Program-made: the position numbers and the translations under genes
Origin: Notolepis coatsorum
Lineage: Eukaryota > Chordata > Actinopteri > Aulopiformes > Paralepididae
Direction of reading: 5' to 3'
Assembly (NCBI GenBank): GCA_963971535.1
Contig: OZ020586.1
Location: forward strand, 73,638,949-73,702,948
Length of the DNA stretch: 64,000 nt
Shown here: positions 58,487 through 64,000 of the stretch, piece after piece
Layout: each line of letters begins with the position of its first letter
How positions within the stretch are numbered: the stretch's first letter is position 1
Notes under the pieces: model-generated
Database searches by the model: none
What the model was told of the DNA's origin: nothing
What the model saw: the letters and a program-made list of their open reading frames with translations, nothing else

Positions 58487-59891
58487 TGTTGTGAAGGATC
58501 AGATTAAACCGAATATGTATATTTATTTATATATATATATTTAATTGTATTTGTATATCGTTTGATATCCCCTGTATATTCCTTGTACAATATGCATTGA
58601 ATATCCCCGTTTCTACTAAACAGCCCATAATAGTTTCATTCTACCATTGGACTAGAACCTGGCGCCAGGTTGCCATACCCCTAGGTTCAAGTTCAATCGT
58701 GCCGCCTAACATGTCGAGGCAGCCCCCGGTTCCGCGCAGTAATATGCCGGGCGAAATACGTGTGGTACTATTTGTTCATAGCGCATATATATATGACGCT
58801 CGTAAAGTAGAACTTTCCTTTAGTCTAGTTCTTTACCCTCCAACAGAGTGACAGACGCAAAAGCCTCCCCACGAAGCACGTGCGGTGTAGTAGGGCCTAC
58901 TTGGCCCAGAATAGGCATTGAGATATCGTGTAGATTAATAGTTGAATGGTCATAGTTTGGCACCATACCGTCGAGTTGGACGTATTCTATTAAGCTAATA
59001 ATAGTCTATTTATGTATGGTGCATCGTTCGGTTCGAGTTCTACAGTTATCAGTACCCCCATCGTTCCTGACGTTATCTGGACGCTTATCCAGGCTGGTCA
59101 GACCCCTAGTGGTGATTGCATCCGAGGAGCTCCGGGTCAAGAGCGACTGGACCTGTATATTGGATTACTCTACCCGACGACGGCGAGCCTTCCACGGCTC
59201 TTGGATTATGCTTTATGTGCTTTGATTATTCCATGGATAAAGGCCAACACTGTCGAGTGTTGGAATTACCCCCCGGAGAGGACTACAGGTGAGGCGGCGC
59301 TCTACACGTGAGGTCGCACCACGTCTCTCCGTTGTGGACCGGCAGATACCGTTCCACAGAGGGTCCAGCTGTGTTCGTCTACGGCCCGAAGTTCTGTGGG
59401 CACTGGGTCTAAGACTTTGGATTCTCCCAAGACACCGTCGGCCAGATGGGATACCGCCAGCGACTTCTCTAACCCCCCCCCTCCTACTGTCTTACAACCA
59501 GCGGGACCCCCCCCCCCCCCCCTTAGTGTATCCAGCTATAATTATTTAAGTACTATCGCTATCGTTTCCTAAATATTCCAGGTTGTATACTTACTCCCTG
59601 CGCAACCAGAGATTGGACATTCAACGTTGATTTACCTACGAATACTCATTTGCCATAAAAGTGCATACTTAACATTTCAAATCATAAATGTAATTAAGTG
59701 AATATTGTGTACACCCTTTGCTGTATTAAATATTCGATTTGGTCCATTTGTGTTGGTTCGTTTCATCAGGTGGGAAAGTGTTCATCATACTTATATCTTG
59801 TACTGGGTGGCCAGAAGTTAAAGTACATGAGGTAGTGGTATTAAATATCATATCTAACAATACAGTCAGGGAATTGTACCCCTCAGCTACA
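58487..59891 (+). repeat. BEL 3' LTR, intact
   Basis: 1405 bp, tgttgtgaaggatcag ... ctcagctaca. Differences from the 5' LTR seen by eye: c/t in tagtCcag, t/c in ccaTggc, t/g in ctttTctg, and 11 versus 16 C before ttagtg. Confidence 0.95.
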
Positions 59892-59985
59892 GTAGCCATC
59901 TTTACTGTACTAGTCACTATAATTACTTACTTACACCTTTTGGTACTAAGAGTTGCCAGAGCCCAAAAACAACCCTAGAATACAC
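59892..59985 (-). pseudogene. Retroelement 5' region and gag start, distal piece
   Basis: Right flank of BEL. On the minus strand it leads from gggctctggcaactcttagt into the ATG that begins the gag-like frame continued at 47243. Confidence 0.45.
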
Positions 59986-59996
59986 ACAAATAGTCA

Positions 59997-60590
59997 AGAT
60001 GATACAAGATACAAGAGTTTTATTTGTCACGGCATACAGGTATACAGTGAAATGCGGGGGGTCTCGCCCGCAACGATGTGCATAATACAAGTAATAATAT
60101 AAGAGTCCAACCAATAGAGCGACATAGTGCAATAAACAAGTAAACAAAGTAGGCATATCGGTATCTGTACATGCAGTACACTGTTAGCTACGGATGAGGC
60201 ATTGGGTCTTTATGTACACTGTTATACAATGCTATATTATACGATCTCAAGCTATACTATTCTTAAAGTGATCTTTCCTTCTGTAAAGTGTCCATAGTGT
60301 GAGCGTGTGCAGCATGAGTGTGTGTGTGCTCATGTTAAAGTGGCTGCTAGTGTGTGAGCGTGTACAGTGTGTGTGTTGTGTGTGTGCTCATGTGTGCTTG
60401 TGCGTGGAGAGTTCAGTGTTCAAGGCTCTGATGGCCTGGGGGAAGAAGCTGAGCCTAAGTCTCTCTGTCCTCGTTACTGGTGCTCGCAGGCGTTTGCCTG
60501 ACCGCAGCAGCATGAACAGGCTGTTGTTGGGGTGGTGAGGGTCTTTCATTATCCTGCAGGCTCTGGATTTGCACTGGTTCAAGGTAAGAG
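59997..60590 (-). pseudogene. Rex1-like LINE 3' fragment, antisense
   Basis: The minus strand from 60582 reads CKSRACRIMKDPHHPNN and LRSGKRLRAPVTRTERLRLS FFPQAIRAL, the extreme C-terminus of the same clade as 48285-51267. The 3' tail gtgacaaataaaactcttgt ends in a gatacaa repeat at 59998-60012. Confidence 0.85.
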
Positions 60591-60633
60591 TTTATCCTAT
60601 TTGATGAACCGCTGAAGAACCACTGAAGAACCA

Positions 60634-60641
60634 CTAAGAAC
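60634..60641. repeat. hAT MITE target-site duplication
   Basis: ctaagaac, repeated at 60974-60981. It lies in a local gaaccactaagaaccactg tandem, so part of the match could be chance. Confidence 0.7.
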
Positions 60642-60973
60642 TAGTGATGTTCTATATTGGCTTTTTTACCGATATACCGATATTGTCCAACTCTTAATTT
60701 CCGATACCGATATATGCAGGGTTTCCCCCCCAAAAAACGGAATTATTTCAGGTAATTATAACATTACACATCTCTTGTCGTGGAATTAACAAACCATTAA
60801 GCATACTTTTCACAATAAATAAAATAAGAATTTGTTCTTACTTGCTTGCCTGGGTAAATAAAGGTTAAATAAATAAATAAAATAATAATAAAAAAAAAAC
60901 TGAAAACCGATACCGATCATTTCCGATATTACGTTTTAATGCCAATATCGGCAGATAATATCGGACATCCCTA
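60642..60973 (+). mobile_element. hAT-type MITE, complete copy
   Basis: 332 bp; tagtgatgttctatatt start and aatatcggacatcccta end (inverted, few mismatches). The interior aggtaattataacattacac corresponds to the point where the L1-like LINE entered the copy at 2723, so this is its empty site. Confidence 0.92.
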
Positions 60974-60981
60974 CTAAGAAC

Positions 60982-62200
60982 CACTGAAGAACCACTAAGA
61001 ACCACTGAAGAACCGCTGAAGAACCTTACTGCAACAATAAAAAGTTACCCACCAAAGTGCCAAGACACCGCAAATGGCAAACTGGTCTATAGTGCATACA
61101 GTTAACACTTGATACAAATAGCGGCAAAAATCAAGTCACAATGCTCTCTAACCAAACTATAGCACTAAGACAATTTCCATTCAAGACACAAAAAAGTAGC
61201 AATAGACATTACTACTCCACAAGTAGCATACAATAGGATTACTTTCACAGAATACAAGCAGCAAACATGGTGAGCAAAGACTCCATGAGTGCCAATCCCT
61301 AACCATATACAATGATATTTGTATCTGAGCAACCCTGGTTCCCTACCTATTACTGTATCTAACTACAACCTAACCATCTTCTTTGAGGCGTGCCGGGCTC
61401 AAGGCCACTTTAAACGCTGAACTCCATAAGCCTAGAGACTAAGGCAAAAGGTCTGAAAAGCGTACACTCGACAGAGACCGAAGTCCACCCAGGGTTAGCT
61501 CAAAACAAAAAAGGCAAAATAACAAAGTAGTGGACTGTTGGAAGTATTGATGATTCAATACAGCTGGCCCACTCGGCACCTAACTAACTAGGGTTTCTCA
61601 CTAACACTTTTACTGTATTTCCACAGAGGAGAGGACCACACTACGCAACCACCACAAAATGAAGGCTAAACAAGCTAAAGACAATAGCCTAATCAAACTA
61701 AATCTAGGGGTATATTACTTATTATTTAATTGAATTATAAAAAAAAATCCAAATTCCATCTCGGATGAGCCCCCAATATGTTAAGGGGGCTTTCTCACTG
61801 CCATTCGGGGTCGAATCAGCTCCGCTCCGTCCTTGGGTGCAAACTTTCCCCCTCCCTCTCCCACCTCTAGTTTGCGTACACACTGCAGTCTTGGTGCGCT
61901 CCGGGTTTTGTTTACGGTTTGCGTTTTGAGCGTGTAAGCTGCCGTAGCGATGATGTCACGCTCTAACGTCAACACAGGAAGAGTTTTACTTTTAACACAC
62001 GGTGGTGGAAACTGGATACTGATATAAAGAAACAAATAACCAATAAATATGAAGTTATATTTGAACCTCTGTTGTCAAGCGTCGTCAATATAACCCACCC
62101 CCTTTTCTCACGAATGGAACTGGTGTCGTGGAGTCCGCTTTGAGCGTTTTCCAGGGTTAACGCTAGCCTATTTATTACTAGTTAGCAGCTAACATTGCTT
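60982..62200. other. Unassigned flank
   Basis: Short gaaccactgaagaaccgctg repeats at the left. The right part (61790-62060) resembles the subterminal region of a hAT element (ggggtcgaatcagctccgct), but I cannot define ends. Confidence 0.35.
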
Positions 62201-62215
62201 GCGTCAATTATATTG

Positions 62216-62268
62216 CATGTCATTGATCTACCGGTCGATCACGGTCGACTGGTTGGGCACCACTGGTC
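62216..62268. mobile_element. hAT end fragment
   Basis: tgatctaccggtcgatcacg and actggttgggcaccactg: inverse of the cagtggtgcccaaccagtcg terminus of a common hAT family. Only the end is present. Confidence 0.6.
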
Positions 62269-62797
62269 TATAGAAATAAATGCATTTGAACAAGAAACCA
62301 ATGTATAGACATAGCAATGGCAAAAAAATTGCCAGGCCTAATGCGAGCCAGGGAAGTCTTGTGCTTGTAACGTGGCTTCATGTTTTCATCCACTGAGCCG
62401 TGGCCCGTGAGGCTCAACATGCTTGTTTGGTTGAGGTCTGAACTCGCCAAATTGCCCATAAATATAATTTTTGTGGGTATTGTCCAGTTGTTGCTGTATG
62501 TTTTTATCTGCCCAAAATTCAAGCAAGCATGAAAGCATTACAGTAATGACGTTGTGTGTGTCAGCAAGTTGATACAGCAAGCCTCTTCCGTGTTTTGGTA
62601 CAAGCATGCACCACGCCCCCCGCTCCCACTGGCGCGCACCCGGAACCACCTATTCCAGCGGTCCAGGTTTGGAGCGAATCAGCGTCCCCGGGGACGCAGG
62701 GGAGCATTCTCAGTAGGACGACCACACCCTTTTCTGGTGCGATCGGGCTGTGATTCGACCCTAAGACCCTGGCTCAGAGCAACATAAAGGGGACGCG

Positions 62798-63379
62798 TGT
62801 TACTGTTCCGCAACTGTAAGTTACTTCCGGGGTAGGCCTGATTGGCCCCGACAGGCACGTGACAGGCGCGGCCACGCCCCGCGGCAGCCTAAGGACGAGC
62901 AACGAGGCTGCTGAGAGCTGAGCTGCAACGCGGAAATAGGCTGTCTATTGCCATTCTCTAAGACAAACTCTAACCTTAACCAGCTCCTTAACAGCGCCTA
63001 AACTTAACCTTTCTAACCATAACCAACTCCGAAACAATGCCTAACCTTAACCAACTCCGAAACAATGCTTAAAGTTAACATGCCTAAACTTAACGGCGAA
63101 CGAATGCACGTTAAAAAAAAAAAATAAAAAATTGAAGGGAATCGAACTTGCCAGCAACGGACGGTAGGATCCACACCAATGCAACGCTGCCAATTGAGCT
63201 ATTTCTGGATAGTGAAAAAGGGCGTATTACTGCTACATAATGCTGCCGCGGAGCGTGCCGCGCGGCAGAGAAAGTTGCACGTCCTGAGGCTGCCGCGGGG
63301 CGTGGCCGCGCCTGTCACGTGCCTGTCGGGGCCAATCAGGCCTACCCCGGAAGTAACTTACAGTTGCGGAACAGTAACA
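62798..63379. mobile_element. Non-autonomous element with about 98-bp terminal inverted repeats
   Basis: Left arm 62798-62895 (tgttactgttccgcaactgt ... cgccccgcggcagcct) and right arm 63281-63379, near-perfect inverses and very GC-rich. Inside are degenerate ccttaaccaactccgaaaca repeats (62970-63080) and a tRNA-like sequence (63133-63208). Confidence 0.9.
63133..63208 (-). pseudogene. tRNA-like sequence
   Basis: On the minus strand tagctcaattggcag (box A) and aagttcgattccc (box B) lie at tRNA spacing, but the acceptor ends do not pair and a poly(T)/A tract follows. It is more likely a tRNA-derived repeat or pseudogene than a functional tRNA. Confidence 0.55.
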
Positions 63380-63709
63380 GGCAAAGGGCGTACAGACAAC
63401 AAAGGTCACTATCTACATGCTACACTATCACAAACAAAAGGGTAAATTGTGGTGGAAGGGGAAGACACTGCTCCCAATCAGCAGCAATCAGCTGCAACAC
63501 AGGACACAGCCAAAAGCAGCATGGCACGTAACAGGCACATATCAAGTCAGCAATGTTAAGGATTGGGGGTGCTTGTTATAACTGCATATTCAGCTATCCC
63601 CAACTCCATCCGTCCAGTCTGTGTACCTACTGTACTGTTTAAACGAGACAGACAGTCTGACAATGGTGTAGGCTGCAGGCAATCGATGTAATGAAGCAGT
63701 TAAAGGAGC

Positions 63710-63829
63710 ACCTATCTCAAACCCTGCCCTCTTTTCTTGATCCTCCAATCACAACTGTCGCTTACTTTGTTTGTCCGAGGTAAGTTGTGATTGGAGGATC
63801 AAGAAAAGAGGGCAGGGTTTGAGATAGGT
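63710..63829. repeat. Perfect hairpin, 47-bp arms
   Basis: Arm 63710-63756 (acctatctcaaaccctgccc ...) and its exact inverse at 63783-63829 around a 26-nt loop. MITE-like or structural-RNA-like. Confidence 0.95.
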
Positions 63830-64000
63830 CCATTCAATGAAAATCAATGCCGATTTATTTTGTACATAATGTCACACATGTCCCAAGGCTCTAAACAGTT
63901 TTGCACACATTCATTTAGTTTGACATATTGAGAGTAAATGAGTTTGAATATGGGCCACCAGTGATGTCATCAGAGGACACTGAATCCTTGTGTTGTGTTA

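Larger units (their letters stand above)
47244..59891 (+). mobile_element. BEL/Pao LTR retrotransposon
   Basis: Two LTRs of about 1405 bp (TG...CA ends) flanked by 5-bp gtagc, a primer-binding site for tRNA-Tyr, a gag-pol region (gag, CCHC fingers, protease, RT, RNase H, integrase) and a polypurine tract. The domain order protease-RT-RNase H-integrase, the YVDN box and A17-type protease fit BEL/Pao. The LTRs show only three substitutions and one C-run length change by eye, so the insertion is recent. Even so, the coding region carries two frameshifts and one nonsense codon. The 5' LTR holds a Rex1-like LINE. Confidence 0.95.

Noticed and set aside
59016..59225. 69-residue frame in the LTR, also at 51289-51498
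   Set aside because: Same reason; non-coding LTR sequence is the simpler reading.
63133..63208. Functional tRNA gene
   Set aside because: Boxes A and B are present but the acceptor stem does not form; it lies inside a transposable element.

Overview
The window is vertebrate, almost certainly teleost, nuclear DNA. Exons are split by GT-AG introns. There are very long (GT)n/(CA)n microsatellites and a dense, nested load of fish-type transposons: BEL/Pao LTR, L1/Tx1-like, Rex1/CR1-like and L2-like LINEs, tRNA-derived SINEs, and hAT, Harbinger and TTAA-target DNA elements. All family names come from motif recognition by eye; no database search was run.

The one host gene I can support is the 3' half of arhgef2 (GEF-H1, a microtubule-associated Rho guanine nucleotide exchange factor) on the + strand. 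Fifteen coding exons lie between 9444 and 41040. Their lengths sum to 1824 nt (607 codons plus stop) and every splice phase agrees. They encode the second half of the DH domain, the whole PH domain, the following helical region, the C-terminal coiled coil, an acidic tail and the stop codon. The first coding exons (C1 zinc finger, first part of DH) must lie upstream of the window.

Layout. 1-9443: upstream intron or flank holding a (GTCT)n tract, a LINE C-terminal fragment split by a TTAA-target element, and a nearly full-length L1/Tx1-like LINE with a 17-bp target-site duplication inside a hAT-type MITE. 9444-41040: arhgef2 exons in repeat-filled introns with foldback elements, minisatellites of 21, 27, 30, 43 and 53 bp, hAT, Harbinger and SINE insertions, and a DDE-transposase remnant. 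41041-45160: 3' UTR and flank with little recognisable content. 45160-46110: a 31-bp minisatellite. 46200-60600: retrotransposons nested in each other, centred on a BEL/Pao element (47244-59891) whose 5' LTR was interrupted by a Rex1-like LINE. 60600-64000: a complete hAT MITE, a long-terminal-inverted-repeat element and a perfect hairpin.

The most useful property of the window is that several insertions can be checked against an empty copy of the same target elsewhere in the window: the LINE in the hAT MITE, the TTAA element in a LINE tail, the Harbinger MITE in an L2 tail, and the Rex1 copy in one of two LTRs. The features I would examine first are the TG-repeat tracts that stand in for polypyrimidine tracts at four arhgef2 splice acceptors, a ladder of nine in-frame donor-like sites after exon 13 of the window, and palindromic elements whose two arms match each other within a copy but differ between copies. 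I found no new multi-gene system.
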